Shown here one piece after another: positions 14,958 through 23,013 of a stretch of DNA of 45,611 nucleotides; positions within the stretch are counted from its first letter, which is position 1; each line of letters begins with the position of its first letter. The translations under genes were made by a program, and so were the position numbers. A model generated the notes under the pieces. That model worked only from the letters and a program-made list of their open reading frames with translations, was not told the origin of the DNA and did no database searches. The DNA comes from Sulfurihydrogenibium sp. (lineage in GTDB: Bacteria; Aquificota; Aquificia; Aquificales; Hydrogenothermaceae), in assembly GCF_028276765.1 (NCBI RefSeq), contig NZ_JAPYVU010000008.1, positions 1 to 45,611 of the forward strand, read 5' to 3'.

Positions 14958-17180
14958 TTAAAACCTCCCGTTGATTCCAAAAGATATCGTGAATGGTGCT
15001 CCTGCATAGTAAGTACCTGATGCTGTCCCTGGGCTTATTCTACCTACGTATTTTTGATTTGTTAGGTTAATTACATCCATATAAAGGTCAAAGTGTTTAT
15101 AAATCTTTCTTGTAGCTGATAGGTTTACGATTGTGTAGTTATCAACTTTTTCTGTATTTGTGAAATTACCATATCTTGAACCTATAAACTGGATGCTTGG
15201 AGAGACTTTAAAATCATGCACATCAAAACGAGAGCCTAATTTGACCATATATCTTGGAGTGTCTGGGACGCTTTTGTCTTTAATGTCATATCTTGTACTT
15301 CCATCATAGAAAGAGTCATCTTTGAATTTAGCTTCGTTGTATGAGAAGGATGCGTAAATGTTAGTTTTTGGCATAGGATTTGCTCCCACTTCTAACTCAA
15401 ACCCTTTAGCATCTACTTTTCCGGCGTTTCTAATGTATAGTAAAGTTGGGTTAGTTGGGTCAGCAACTCTGATTAGTCTGTTTTTGTATCTTACAATATA
15501 TGCTGTTGGAGCAATGTAAAACTTATCGTAAGTTAATCTTGCACCTATATCATAGCTATCTGACTCTTCAGGCTTTAGTTGGTCAGCTACAAATTGCGCT
15601 GAACTGCTTGTTGGTATAGTTCCCAGAAAATTCTGAGGTACTCTAAAGTTCTTAGCATAAGAAGCATAAAGATATAGATTGTCTAAAACGCTAAATCCTA
15701 ATCCAAAATTAGGTAAAGTTTTTTTGTATGTTTTTTCGTATGATGTAGTTTGATTTTTGCTTAATCTTGGGTCGTCGTAAACACCATCCTCTGGATAATA
15801 AGGCAGTCCAGTCGTACTATAATCGTTAAACTTTCTTTTAATGCTTGCAAATCTAAAGCCGAGATTAAAATCTAATTTACCTAAAAGCTCTTTTGATTCA
15901 AATGAAACGTAAGGAGTATTTGTTGTTGTCTTTGTCCTTTGAATGTAGTTGTATCTAAAGGATGCAGAATTATTCAATGTGTAAGTTCCATCTGAATTTA
16001 TATCTACCCGTCTTGATGGTTGCCATTGTTTTAAGTCTGCGTATTCATACCAGTATCCTAAGAAAAATTTAGAATTATGCGGTAAATCCACCTTTAACTC
16101 AGTTGTAAATCCAGGTCTATCTGTATAGTTAAAAGATTCTTTAAAGAAAACATAGTAATTAGATCCAATTTTACTAGATGTTGCACTCGTTCCACTTCCT
16201 CTACCAACCCACATGTAAGGTTTGAAATTAAGGGATATTTTGTCTGTAAAGTTAAGATTAAAGATGGCTCTATATTGCTGGTTTGTATAAGGGTTTTGAT
16301 AGAATTCATAGTAAAGTGTGTTATTGGTAGTATTACCTGGGATTAATTTATTAGTATAATCTCTACTTCTAAAAATGTTTCCGTCTTTGGTTTCTGCGTA
16401 TGTAAACCCTCTGTAGAAATAGTTTAATTGAACGTTTCTGTCATAGTAAAATTCATAATCAAGAATTCCGATTGTTTGTGCTATTCCTAAGGTATAGTGG
16501 TCTCTGTACTGAGGTGCACCACCAGGTCCTTTCCATTTATCAGCTTCTGTGTGAGAGTAAGAGAAGAATATTTTTGGAAGATTCTTGTTTCCAAATAAAT
16601 ATCCAGTGTCTAATCTATAAAATACTCTCTTAAAGTTATAAGAACCAAATTTTAGACCAAATGAGTTTGTAAACTTGCTTCTTGGTGGAGCAGTTCTAAC
16701 TTTTAAAGCACCGCCAATTTCTGTATAGAAAGGAGACCTTTTGTTTACAGAACCTCTTGTAATAGTTATAGTCTCAAGATTTTCTACATCTGCATACTCA
16801 TGAGGATAAAGGGCAAAATTTCCTGAGTCGTTTAGTGGCATATCATCAATAGTTACTCCAATTTGAGAATTTTCAAAACCTCTTATTCTTATGGTACCAC
16901 CACCAAGTCCATATGCATCATCAGTTTGAACGTTTACAGATGGAGTAAGTTCAATAGCCTTAAAGATGTTAACCGAACCAGCTCCGGCTCTTGTTTGAAT
17001 CTCTTCTTTTTTTACTGTTGTTTCAGTAGCCGGTACATTTTTCTTGATTTCAATCGGAAGTTCTTTTTCTAAGCCTGTTTGGTCTTCGACTCTAACTTTT
17101 AAAGTTGCTTCTTGTGCATAAACAAAACTACCACTTACCATAGCAGCATAAAAAAGTGCTAAAGCCTTTTTTCTTTTCAC
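14958..17180 (-). CDS. TonB-dependent outer-membrane receptor
   Basis: The 740-residue protein has a signal peptide (to about residue 22, VYAQ), a plug domain (residues about 50-180, with GAGSVNIFKAIELTPSVNV and GGGTIRIRGFENSQIGV), and a beta-barrel ending in the terminal aromatic signature ISFGINGRF. The ligand cannot be told from sequence. It is co-directional with exbB, exbD, tonB and phoD in one operon, so it has a private energising system. A phosphoester, siderophore or metal ligand is possible; phoD makes a phosphorus compound attractive. Confidence 0.92.
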   Translation of the reverse strand: MKRKKALALFYAAMVSGSFVYAQEATLKVRVEDQTGLEKELPIEIKKNVPATETTVKKEEIQTRAGAGSVNIFKAIELTPSVNVQTDDAYGLGGGTIRIRGFENSQIGVTIDDMPLNDSGNFALYPHEYADVENLETITITRGSVNKRSPFYTEIGGALKVRTAPPRSKFTNSFGLKFGSYNFKRVFYRLDTGYLFGNKNLPKIFFSYSHTEADKWKGPGGAPQYRDHYTLGIAQTIGILDYEFYYDRNVQLNYFYRGFTYAETKDGNIFRSRDYTNKLIPGNTTNNTLYYEFYQNPYTNQQYRAIFNLNFTDKISLNFKPYMWVGRGSGTSATSSKIGSNYYVFFKESFNYTDRPGFTTELKVDLPHNSKFFLGYWYEYADLKQWQPSRRVDINSDGTYTLNNSASFRYNYIQRTKTTTNTPYVSFESKELLGKLDFNLGFRFASIKRKFNDYSTTGLPYYPEDGVYDDPRLSKNQTTSYEKTYKKTLPNFGLGFSVLDNLYLYASYAKNFRVPQNFLGTIPTSSSAQFVADQLKPEESDSYDIGARLTYDKFYIAPTAYIVRYKNRLIRVADPTNPTLLYIRNAGKVDAKGFELEVGANPMPKTNIYASFSYNEAKFKDDSFYDGSTRYDIKDKSVPDTPRYMVKLGSRFDVHDFKVSPSIQFIGSRYGNFTNTEKVDNYTIVNLSATRKIYKHFDLYMDVINLTNQKYVGRISPGTASGTYYAGAPFTISFGINGRF

Positions 17181-17263
17181 AGCATTTCCTCCTCTTTGAT
17201 TTAATTTTTGTCTATTTTATAGATAGAGTTTTAAGATTTAATAAAAGAATGGTTAAAATTATT

Positions 17264-17285
17264 TAAGTTTCTAATAAGTTTCTAA
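17264..17285 (-). promoter_or_regulatory. tandem 11-bp direct repeat upstream of the TonB-receptor operon
   Basis: On the minus strand TTAGAAACTTA occurs twice without a gap. An 11-bp period is typical of OmpR/PhoB-family operators, in which the half-sites face the same side of the helix. It lies about 85 bases upstream of the receptor start. The sequence does not match the E. coli Pho box, so the regulator remains open. Confidence 0.35.
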
Positions 17286-17327
17286 AAAGATAACATTTAA
17301 AAATCTTAACTTTATTTTCATAAAACT

Positions 17328-17354
17328 TTTACAGTTCTGTGTTAACTTTATAAT
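17328..17354 (+). promoter_or_regulatory. probable promoter of the small DUF2934-like gene
   Basis: TTTACA (17328-17333) and TATAAT (17349-17354) are separated by 15 bases, slightly short. The start codon is 27 bases downstream, with CGGAG as the ribosome site. Confidence 0.4.
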
Positions 17355-17380
17355 CAATTATTGACTCCGGAGATGTAAAA

Positions 17381-17575
17381 ATGAATAAAGAAGAATTGAT
17401 CAAGAAAGTTGCAGAAAAGATCTATCACATTACTGGCAAAGATGATTCAAGAACTGTCCAAAACTGGATTGACGCTGAAGAAATAGTGAATATGATTCTT
17501 GAAGATTGCAAAAAAGAAGAAAAAACAGAAGAAAAGCCTAAGAGAGGAAGAAAAACTAAAAAAGCAGGAAGTTAG
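17381..17575 (+). CDS. small DUF2934-like protein (64 aa)
   Basis: The short acidic-then-basic protein contains ITGKDDSRTVQNWIDAEEIV, like the helical WxxAE core of DUF2934 proteins, followed by a Lys/Glu/Arg-rich tail (EEKPKRGRKTKKAGS) that could touch nucleic acid. The function is unknown. It stands alone, divergent from the TonB-receptor operon. Confidence 0.65.
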   Translation: MNKEELIKKVAEKIYHITGKDDSRTVQNWIDAEEIVNMILEDCKKEEKTEEKPKRGRKTKKAGS

Positions 17576-17816
17576 ATAATTCACTTTTTTCGTATTCGTT
17601 GCGTGAAAAATTAAAAAATTATGAGATCTTTATTTGTTTTAAAAATTTATCACCCTTTAATACCTTCGCGAATACCTTCTGATTAAAAATTAGTGATTTT
17701 TATAGAATTCAGGAATAGATCTTTTGGACTTACGTCTTCAGAATGATAGCAAAAATGAAAGTATTAGCGGTTTTTATTGAATTTAAAAATGAGATCCTTC
17801 AGCCTTAATGCCTTAG
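17576..17816. other. gene-free, repeat-derived DNA
   Basis: It contains decayed MITE-2 pieces (GCGTGAAAAATT, then TTAGTGATTTTTATAGAATT) and the beginning of a MITE-2 copy that starts at about 17763 and continues into the 1038-bp duplicated unit. Confidence 0.5.
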
Positions 17817-17917
17817 GATGACAGAGAAAGCAAAAGTATGTTAACGATTGCCTTATTTGTCATTCTGCAGCCGACAAAGAATCTCTTAGTTTTATTGATT
17901 TATTCACTCTGACGTAT
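17763..17917 (-). repeat. MITE-2 copy at the left edge of the rpsP-khpA duplication
   Basis: It runs from TTAGCGGTTTTTATTGAATT through GAGATCCTTCAGCC and CATTCTGCAGCCGACAAAG to CACTCTGACGTAT, in the same layout as the copy at 27988-28153. Its right half is the recombining sequence in the tandem duplication. Confidence 0.65.
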
Positions 17918-17958
17918 CATTTAAGGAGATTAAAGATATTAAAGATATTCAGACTATA

Positions 17959-17986
17959 GAGGGTCCTTTTAGACCCTCAAACATTT
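17959..17986 (+). terminator. hairpin plus T-run beyond khpA
   Basis: GAGGGTC (17959-17965) pairs with GACCCTC (17972-17978) and is followed by a run of T at about 17983. In this direction it would stop plus-strand transcripts; for khpA on the minus strand the hairpin comes just after the stop codon but lacks the T-run. The same structure recurs at 18997-19024. Confidence 0.6.
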
Positions 17987-17989
17987 TTT

Positions 17990-18235
17990 TTATTCTAAAA
18001 TTTCAAGGACAGCTTTTTTATTTTCTTTTCTTGCAACTGAAGCTAAGATTACTCTCATCGCTCTTGCTGTTCTACCTTGTTTACCGATAACTTTTCCAAG
18101 GTCTTCTGGAGCAACTTTTAATTCAATAACTGTTACTTTTTCTCCTTCAATTTCTTTTACTTCAACTTTTTCTGGATGGTCAACGATAGCTTTTGCCATT
18201 TGCTCAACGATTTCCGTAAGTTTGCTCATATACAT
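17990..18235 (-). CDS. khpA: KhpA-type KH-domain RNA-binding protein, copy 1
   Basis: An 81-residue single KH domain with the RNA-binding GxxG loop in [15 protein letters not shown] (about residues 53-67). Such proteins bind RNA and are often encoded after rpsP, as here (5 bases after it). The start ATG at 18235 follows AGGAGG. Its product is identical to copy 2 at 19028-19273. Confidence 0.92.
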   Translation of the reverse strand: MYMSKLTEIVEQMAKAIVDHPEKVEVKEIEGEKVTVIELKVAPEDLGKVIGKQGRTARAMRVILASVARKENKKAVLEILE

Positions 18236-18240
18236 CCTCC

Positions 18241-18483
18241 TTATGCGTTAGTATTTAATCCAAAAGCTTTGAGAATTTTTAGCGCTCTTTCAGAAGGCTG
18301 TGCACCTTTTTTTATCCATTCTAAAGCCTTTTCTACATTAATATTTCCAGTTTTTAATATTGGATCATAGGTTCCAATATAGTCGATTGCTTTAGTTTCT
18401 CTTGGTTTTTTGCTATCTACTACAATCATTCTGTAAACTGGATGCTTTTTTCTACCTGCTCTTGATAATCTTATTCTAACCAA
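18241..18483 (-). CDS. rpsP: 30S ribosomal protein S16, copy 1
   Basis: The 80-residue protein begins [20 protein letters not shown], the S16 signature, and continues with [19 protein letters not shown]. It binds 16S rRNA in the small subunit. Two identical full copies in one genome are unusual. In many bacteria rpsP is followed by khpA, rimM and trmD; here the block stops after khpA. Confidence 0.97.
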   Translation of the reverse strand: MVRIRLSRAGRKKHPVYRMIVVDSKKPRETKAIDYIGTYDPILKTGNINVEKALEWIKKGAQPSERALKILKAFGLNTNA

Positions 18484-18518
18484 AAAATAAACCTCCTCTA
18501 AAAAGAATTTAGTTAAAA

Positions 18519-18527
18519 ATTATATCA
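18519..18527 (-). promoter_or_regulatory. extended -10 promoter of rpsP-khpA, copy 1
   Basis: On the minus strand the sequence reads TGATATAAT, a TGnTATAAT extended -10 element, 36 bases before the rpsP start; no good -35 is visible. The same element is present in copy 2 at 19557-19565, so both copies should be expressed. Confidence 0.55.
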
Positions 18528-18570
18528 TATTTTTTGATTTCATTTTATGTATAATTCTCTGCAGTATTTG

Positions 18571-18850
18571 TTAAACCTTATTGCTGATAATGCTGCCTGT
18601 AAAATATCTTTCTTGCATAGGATTTCCATTTTCTTTATTTTGCCACTTTTCTTTACACATGCTGCACTCTCCTGCTATAAAGTATGAATCAGCTTTATCT
18701 GTTTGACTCTTGTCATTTAGCTTCCGTAAACTTCTTTATTGAAAAAGGCAATGACAAAAACTTGATCTATCCTTCCTTTTTCTCTCATGTCTGCAATTAT
18801 TATAAAACTTATTCTCTTAAGGCTTAAAAATTTTTGGTATACTTAATATA
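18571..18850 (-). pseudogene. possible decayed gene upstream of rpsP (unit 1)
   Basis: Two adjacent minus-strand segments in different frames look protein-like: 18717-18788 (MREKGRIDQVFVIAFFNKEV, then a stop) and one ending at 18571 that contains DSYFIAGECSMCKEKW. A single frameshift near 18720 would join them. The CSMC pair could be half of a metal site. No family is recognised. The same remnant is duplicated at 19609-19888. It could equally be chance. Confidence 0.35.
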
Positions 18851-19027
18851 CGACGATGACAGAGAAAGTAAAAGCATGTTAACAATTACCTTATTTGTCA
18901 TTCTGCAGCCGACAAAGAATCTCTTAGTTTTATTGATTTATTCACTCTGACGTATCATTTAAGGAGATTAAAGATATTAAAGATATTCAGACTATAGAGG
19001 GTCCTTTTAGACCCTCAAACATTTTTT

Positions 19028-19273
19028 TTATTCTAAAATTTCAAGGACAGCTTTTTTATTTTCTTTTCTTGCAACTGAAGCTAAGATTACTCTCATCGCT
19101 CTTGCTGTTCTACCTTGTTTACCGATAACTTTTCCAAGGTCTTCTGGAGCAACTTTTAATTCAATAACTGTTACTTTTTCTCCTTCAATTTCTTTTACTT
19201 CAACTTTTTCTGGATGGTCAACGATAGCTTTTGCCATTTGCTCAACGATTTCCGTAAGTTTGCTCATATACAT
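19028..19273 (-). CDS. khpA: KhpA-type KH-domain RNA-binding protein, copy 2
   Basis: Identical in protein sequence to copy 1, with the same AGGAGG ribosome site and the same following hairpin. The GxxG loop GKQG is intact. The lack of any difference implies a very recent duplication or ongoing homogenisation. Confidence 0.92.
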   Translation of the reverse strand: MYMSKLTEIVEQMAKAIVDHPEKVEVKEIEGEKVTVIELKVAPEDLGKVIGKQGRTARAMRVILASVARKENKKAVLEILE

Positions 19274-19278
19274 CCTCC

Positions 19279-19521
19279 TTATGCGTTAGTATTTAATCCA
19301 AAAGCTTTGAGAATTTTTAGCGCTCTTTCAGAAGGCTGTGCACCTTTTTTTATCCATTCTAAAGCCTTTTCTACATTAATATTTCCAGTTTTTAATATTG
19401 GATCATAGGTTCCAATATAGTCGATTGCTTTAGTTTCTCTTGGTTTTTTGCTATCTACTACAATCATTCTGTAAACTGGATGCTTTTTTCTACCTGCTCT
19501 TGATAATCTTATTCTAACCAA
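19279..19521 (-). CDS. rpsP: 30S ribosomal protein S16, copy 2
   Basis: Identical to copy 1 in protein sequence and in its upstream region, including the extended -10 promoter. It is the upstream half of the second rpsP-khpA unit. Whether both copies are needed cannot be told from sequence. Confidence 0.97.
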   Translation of the reverse strand: MVRIRLSRAGRKKHPVYRMIVVDSKKPRETKAIDYIGTYDPILKTGNINVEKALEWIKKGAQPSERALKILKAFGLNTNA

Positions 19522-19556
19522 AAAATAAACCTCCTCTAAAAAGAATTTAGTTAAAA

Positions 19557-19565
19557 ATTATATCA
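19557..19565 (-). promoter_or_regulatory. extended -10 promoter of rpsP-khpA, copy 2
   Basis: TGATATAAT on the minus strand, in the same place as in copy 1. Confidence 0.55.
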
Positions 19566-19608
19566 TATTTTTTGATTTCATTTTATGTATAATTCTCTGC
19601 AGTATTTG

Positions 19609-19888
19609 TTAAACCTTATTGCTGATAATGCTGCCTGTAAAATATCTTTCTTGCATAGGATTTCCATTTTCTTTATTTTGCCACTTTTCTTTACACATGC
19701 TGCACTCTCCTGCTATAAAGTATGAATCAGCTTTATCTGTTTGACTCTTGTCATTTAGCTTCCGTAAACTTCTTTATTGAAAAAGGCAATGACAAAAACT
19801 TGATCTATCCTTCCTTTTTCTCTCATGTCTGCAATTATTATAAAACTTATTCTCTTAAGGCTTAAAAATTTTTGGTATACTTAATATA
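19609..19888 (-). pseudogene. possible decayed gene upstream of rpsP (unit 2)
   Basis: Duplicate of the frame-broken segment described at 18571-18850; the sequence is the same and no separate evidence exists. Confidence 0.3.
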
Positions 19889-19892
19889 CGAC

Positions 19893-19989
19893 GATGACAG
19901 AGAAAGTAAAAGCATGTTAACAATTACCTTATTTGTCATTCTGCAGCCGGCGAAGAATTCCTACTTTTATTAGATTTCTCACCCGACGT
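19893..19989 (-). repeat. partial MITE-2 copy at the right edge of the duplication
   Basis: It begins like the tandem unit (GATGACAGAGAAAGTAAAAG) but continues into the end GATTTCTCACCCGACGT, so it is the original right-hand repeat that took part in the crossover. The DNA from here to 20142 shows no gene. Confidence 0.65.
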
Positions 19990-20142
19990 GATGTAAACTT
20001 GAGTCAGATTTATTAAAGTGAATGAGTGAATAAAGAAGAGATAATAAAGTTAAACGATATATCAGGAGTACGTTGCTGTATATAGAGCGTTAAAGAGATT
20101 AAACAAGGTAGAGAAATTACTTTTAAGCGTTGTGGATTTAAT

Positions 20143-20190
20143 ACGTGAGACGTGAAACGTGAGACGTGAGACGTTAAAGCGTTCAACGTT
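20143..20190 (+). repeat. heptanucleotide tandem repeat (ACGTGAR) upstream of the AAA+ gene
   Basis: About four 7-base units ACGTGAG/ACGTGAA run in tandem, then ACGTTAA and related bases up to the AAAGGAGGG ribosome site of the next gene. Related heptamers occur at 20822, 24566 and 44329. Confidence 0.85.
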
Positions 20191-20207
20191 AAAGGAGGGA
20201 AATAGAC

Positions 20208-21689
20208 ATGTACTACTATGACGAAGAAGCAGCTAATAGAGCACGTGCTAAAGCTATTTTATTCATCCTTAGCATTCCTATTTTAATCGTGATTGGTGAA
20301 TCACTTTTTCTTTTGTCAATGCCTGGAGTTGCTTTTGCTTTATTAGGCGTTCAGTATGGATATGAAGCATTGGGTTTAAACGTTAGCCATTCAGTCATAA
20401 TCGGCACTTTCCTATTCCTTCTCTTCCTAACCATGTTTCTTACAGCTTTTATAATATTCAAACGCATTCGTAAAGATAAAACATACAAAAGAATATTAAG
20501 GATATTAGAAATTTTTATTGTTTTAACAGGCATTTACTTCGGACATAAATCTTCAGACTCAAATGATGACGGTTATCTACTCTTAATCGGTGCTCTTCTG
20601 CCTTTCATCTTCCTATACATCTCTCTTAGAATTCTAAGAATATTCAGACGTAGCAACAGCACATACGAAAGAGCATTAGAGAAGTTGCAACTTTTCAACC
20701 AAACAGGAGACAGAAAATACCTTTTAACACCTGAAGAATCTAACGCTATCTTACAAAAGGCAAGGGAAAGAAGAATAAAAGAAGGAATTTCATTAAATCA
20801 ACCAACAAACACACCATCTCCCGTTCAACGTTCAACGTCCAACGTCCAACGTTTAGAATTAGATGTAGATGACTTAGAAAAATACTTAAAAGAGAAAATC
20901 GTAGGTCAAGATGATGCTATTAAGATGCTAACAGACGGGATTTATCAGCAAGCAAAAGCAGGAAATCAAAACTTTGGCTCATATCTATTTGTAGGACAAA
21001 CAGGTGTAGGTAAAACTGAAACTGCAAAGGCGTTGGCTGAGTATTTAAAGCCTTACGGATATGCATTCTATAGATTTGATATGAATAACTTTACAGAAGC
21101 TCATACTGCTTCAACGCTTCTTGGTGCTCCAAAGGGATATATTGGCTCTGAAGAAGGTGGATTGCTTCCAAGAAAGCTTCTTGAAAATCCAAGGGCTGTA
21201 ATACTGTTTGACGAGATAGAAAAAGCTCATCCGTCTCTTTACAGAATCTTTATGACGCTTATAGATGAAGGATACGTGCAAGAAGTAACTACAGGAATGA
21301 GAGTTCCTGCTAAAAACTCTATATTCATCTTTACCTCTAACCTATATCAAGAGACCATATCTGCCATTATGTCTTCTGATAAAGATGAGATAGAGAAAGA
21401 GATGCTAATATTAGATGTCTTGACAGGCAAAATACAGCCACTACCTACTGACTATATATACACAGACCAATACGGCATGCCATTTAAATTCCCTGCTGAA
21501 TTTGTAGCAAGAATAACTAAAGTAGTGCCATTTAGAAAACTAAGCTACCAAGACTTAGAAAAAATTGCCATTAAAATAGTAGGAGATAAAGATAAAGCAG
21601 TAAGACTTACAAAAGAGCTGTATCCGTTGGCTGAAAAGTATGGAGTTAGAGTGTTTGTTAAGAAGCTTAGAGAGAGAGTGTATAATTGA
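20208..21689 (+). CDS. membrane-anchored HSP100-like AAA+ ATPase
   Basis: The 493-residue protein has an N-terminal membrane part with about four helices (residues 16-34, 36-48, 62-84, 102-142 region), a linker, then one AAA+ module of the ClpB-D2/AAA_2 type. It shows Walker A GQTGVGKT (263-270), the aromatic pore loop GYIG (310-313), Walker B ILFDEIEKAHP (Asp335, Glu336), a likely arginine finger Arg435 (EFVARI) and sensor-2 Arg481 (YGVRV). All parts for ATP-driven threading of proteins are present, with no ClpP-docking IGF loop visible. It probably pulls or remodels membrane-linked protein substrates. Two unknown genes follow in the same direction. A strong AAAGGAGGG site precedes ATG 20208. 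No characterised system is recognised. Confidence 0.85.
   Translation: MYYYDEEAANRARAKAILFILSIPILIVIGESLFLLSMPGVAFALLGVQYGYEALGLNVSHSVIIGTFLFLLFLTMFLTAFIIFKRIRKDKTYKRILRILEIFIVLTGIYFGHKSSDSNDDGYLLLIGALLPFIFLYISLRILRIFRRSNSTYERALEKLQLFNQTGDRKYLLTPEESNAILQKARERRIKEGISLNQPTNTPSPVQRSTSNVQRLELDVDDLEKYLKEKIVGQDDAIKMLTDGIYQQAKAGNQNFGSYLFVGQTGVGKTETAKALAEYLKPYGYAFYRFDMNNFTEAHTASTLLGAPKGYIGSEEGGLLPRKLLENPRAVILFDEIEKAHPSLYRIFMTLIDEGYVQEVTTGMRVPAKNSIFIFTSNLYQETISAIMSSDKDEIEKEMLILDVLTGKIQPLPTDYIYTDQYGMPFKFPAEFVARITKVVPFRKLSYQDLEKIAIKIVGDKDKAVRLTKELYPLAEKYGVRVFVKKLRERVYN
20822..20853 (+). repeat. heptamer microsatellite inside the AAA+ gene
   Basis: Four units CGTTCAA, CGTTCAA, CGTCCAA, CGTCCAA encode the linker VQRSTSNVQR (residues 206-215) between the membrane part and the ATPase. 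Since the unit is 7 bases, gain or loss of one unit would shift the frame and remove the ATPase domain. Confidence 0.85.
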
Positions 21690-21769
21690 GTAAGAGTGAT
21701 TTCAGATAAGTTCAAATTTTGGTGTAATATAAATAATAAGGAGAAGTTAAATAAGGGAGGAATGATAAG

Positions 21770-22612
21770 ATGATGATTACAAAACACCCGTACTTATTTT
21801 GTGGAACGTTTGATGAAAATCCACTGTATTACCTATTCTTTAGCGAAAGTGGAGAGTTTGATGACGGCTTTGTTTATCCAATAAAGGCACAGATAGTTCC
21901 GTTGAAGTTTGAAGACGGTCCAAATGATCCGGTAGGGTCTAAAAGAAAGATAGAACTTTTGACATTCATAGCCAACATTAACATCATACTCTCATACAGA
22001 CATAATAAGTGGTTTAAAGAAAATATAAACACGCCTGCATCTCTTGAATCAAAGTCGGTAGTGCATTACAAAATCTTTTGGAACAGGGATAACATTGAGA
22101 TATTAGAAGACTTGGGAGAGCATGCAGAAGCTATAGACCGTCTTTTTGCGAAGAAAGGAGAGATACTCAAAAGACTTAAAATCTCTCAAGAAGAATACGA
22201 TAAATATTATCCTTTAGCAAGGGAGTATGTAATGTACTTAAGAAAAAGACATATGGAAGATAAAACAAAAATTCACGAACGTTTTTATGATTTGGAGATG
22301 GCCAGATATTTAAGTTCCTTCTATATCTACAACGAAAACGGACATCCATTGATAGATAGATATGTTAAAGACCACCATAAGATGTCTAAGTATCCACATT
22401 ACTTACATTATTTCTTCCAAGATGGTTTATATTATCCTTCATATGAAGCATGGGCAATTCCTTCAAGAAGGCTTGGAATACCTGAAAGTCTCATTATAGA
22501 GAAATACATTGAATATGCTAATAAACATACTCCTCCTGAGCTTGAGCCATTTAAGATGATTGCCTTTGAAGAAATGAGAAAATGGGGGGCTTATTTAAAA
22601 GTTATCAATTGA
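21770..22612 (+). CDS. unknown protein following the membrane AAA+ ATPase
   Basis: A 280-residue, mostly soluble protein rich in aromatic and charged residues, with no signal peptide or membrane helix. No family is recognised. Visible features are a beta-like N-terminal part (YLFCGTFDENPLYYLFF), a helical middle (KISQEEYDKYYPLAREYVMYL, residues about 141-161) and a His/Tyr-rich segment (DHHKMSKYPHYLHYFF, about 206-221). It starts at ATG 21770 behind a GGGAGGA site, 80 bases after the ATPase gene, and may be a substrate or adaptor for it. Confidence 0.7.
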   Translation: MMITKHPYLFCGTFDENPLYYLFFSESGEFDDGFVYPIKAQIVPLKFEDGPNDPVGSKRKIELLTFIANINIILSYRHNKWFKENINTPASLESKSVVHYKIFWNRDNIEILEDLGEHAEAIDRLFAKKGEILKRLKISQEEYDKYYPLAREYVMYLRKRHMEDKTKIHERFYDLEMARYLSSFYIYNENGHPLIDRYVKDHHKMSKYPHYLHYFFQDGLYYPSYEAWAIPSRRLGIPESLIIEKYIEYANKHTPPELEPFKMIAFEEMRKWGAYLKVIN

Positions 22613-22649
22613 TTTTAATATTTTAATACTTAAATGGAGGTATGTCGTC

Positions 22650-22925
22650 ATGAGAAAGATAATTCTTCAAGACGTGGAAGCAGAAAAAGAAGAGATAAGA
22701 AGAGAGCTTAACATTAAGGAAGATAAGGAAGTAAGAAATAATCAGGCAACTTCCCAGCCACAGCAACAATACTATCAACAATACTATCAGCAACCACAAC
22801 AACAAAACCCATTTCAAACAGACACAAAGTACGAGTTTATGTTAATTGCAATGAACCCAATTGTTGGTTTCATGTATCAGATATTTAAAGGATTGGCTTG
22901 GTTGATTTCAGGTAATAAAAGGTGA
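22650..22925 (+). CDS. small Gln/Tyr-rich protein with hydrophobic C-terminus
   Basis: The 91-residue protein has a charged helical start (QDVEAEKEEIRRELNIKEDKE), a low-complexity Gln/Tyr stretch (QQQYYQQYYQQPQQQ, about residues 38-52) and a hydrophobic or amphipathic C-terminal segment (LIAMNPIVGFMYQIFKGLAW). It resembles prion-like or condensate-forming tails. The start at 22650 follows GGAGG; an earlier ATG at 22642 stops after three codons. It is the third gene of the AAA+ cassette. The function is unknown. Confidence 0.7.
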   Translation: MRKIILQDVEAEKEEIRRELNIKEDKEVRNNQATSQPQQQYYQQYYQQPQQQNPFQTDTKYEFMLIAMNPIVGFMYQIFKGLAWLISGNKR

Positions 22926-23013
22926 GGAAGTAAGGTAAAAGTTGTGGGATGATAAAGGAATCTTCTTTCTTTTACTAAATTTCTCATCCCAGATGTATAT
23001 TTTTTAATTTTTC
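22926..23013. other. short spacer between converging genes
   Basis: It contains a small piece resembling a MITE-2 end (AAATTTCTCATCCCAGATGTA). No terminator is clear. Confidence 0.35.

Larger units (their letters stand above)
17817..18854. repeat. 1038-bp tandem duplication, unit 1 (khpA-rpsP)
   Basis: Unit 1 (17817-18854) and unit 2 (18855-19892) read as identical except for four bases near the left edge, inside the MITE-2 part. Each holds a complete khpA, rpsP, promoter and terminator-like hairpin. A third partial copy of the left edge follows at 19893. Confidence 0.95.
18855..19892. repeat. 1038-bp tandem duplication, unit 2
   Basis: The unit starts with a hybrid repeat. Its first bases (18855-18888) match the right-hand repeat at 19893, whereas bases after 18911 match the left-hand repeat at 17817. 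The switch lies inside the 23 bases 18889-18911 that all copies share, the mark of one unequal crossover. Confidence 0.95.

Noticed and set aside
17959-17986. Classical terminator for khpA
   Set aside because: The T-run follows the hairpin only on the plus strand, so for the minus-strand khpA it is at best a weak or two-way terminator.
17817-19892. Assembly error as the cause of the doubled rpsP-khpA
   Set aside because: The middle repeat is a precise hybrid of two different flanking repeats, as one real crossover predicts. It is not fully excluded without spanning reads.
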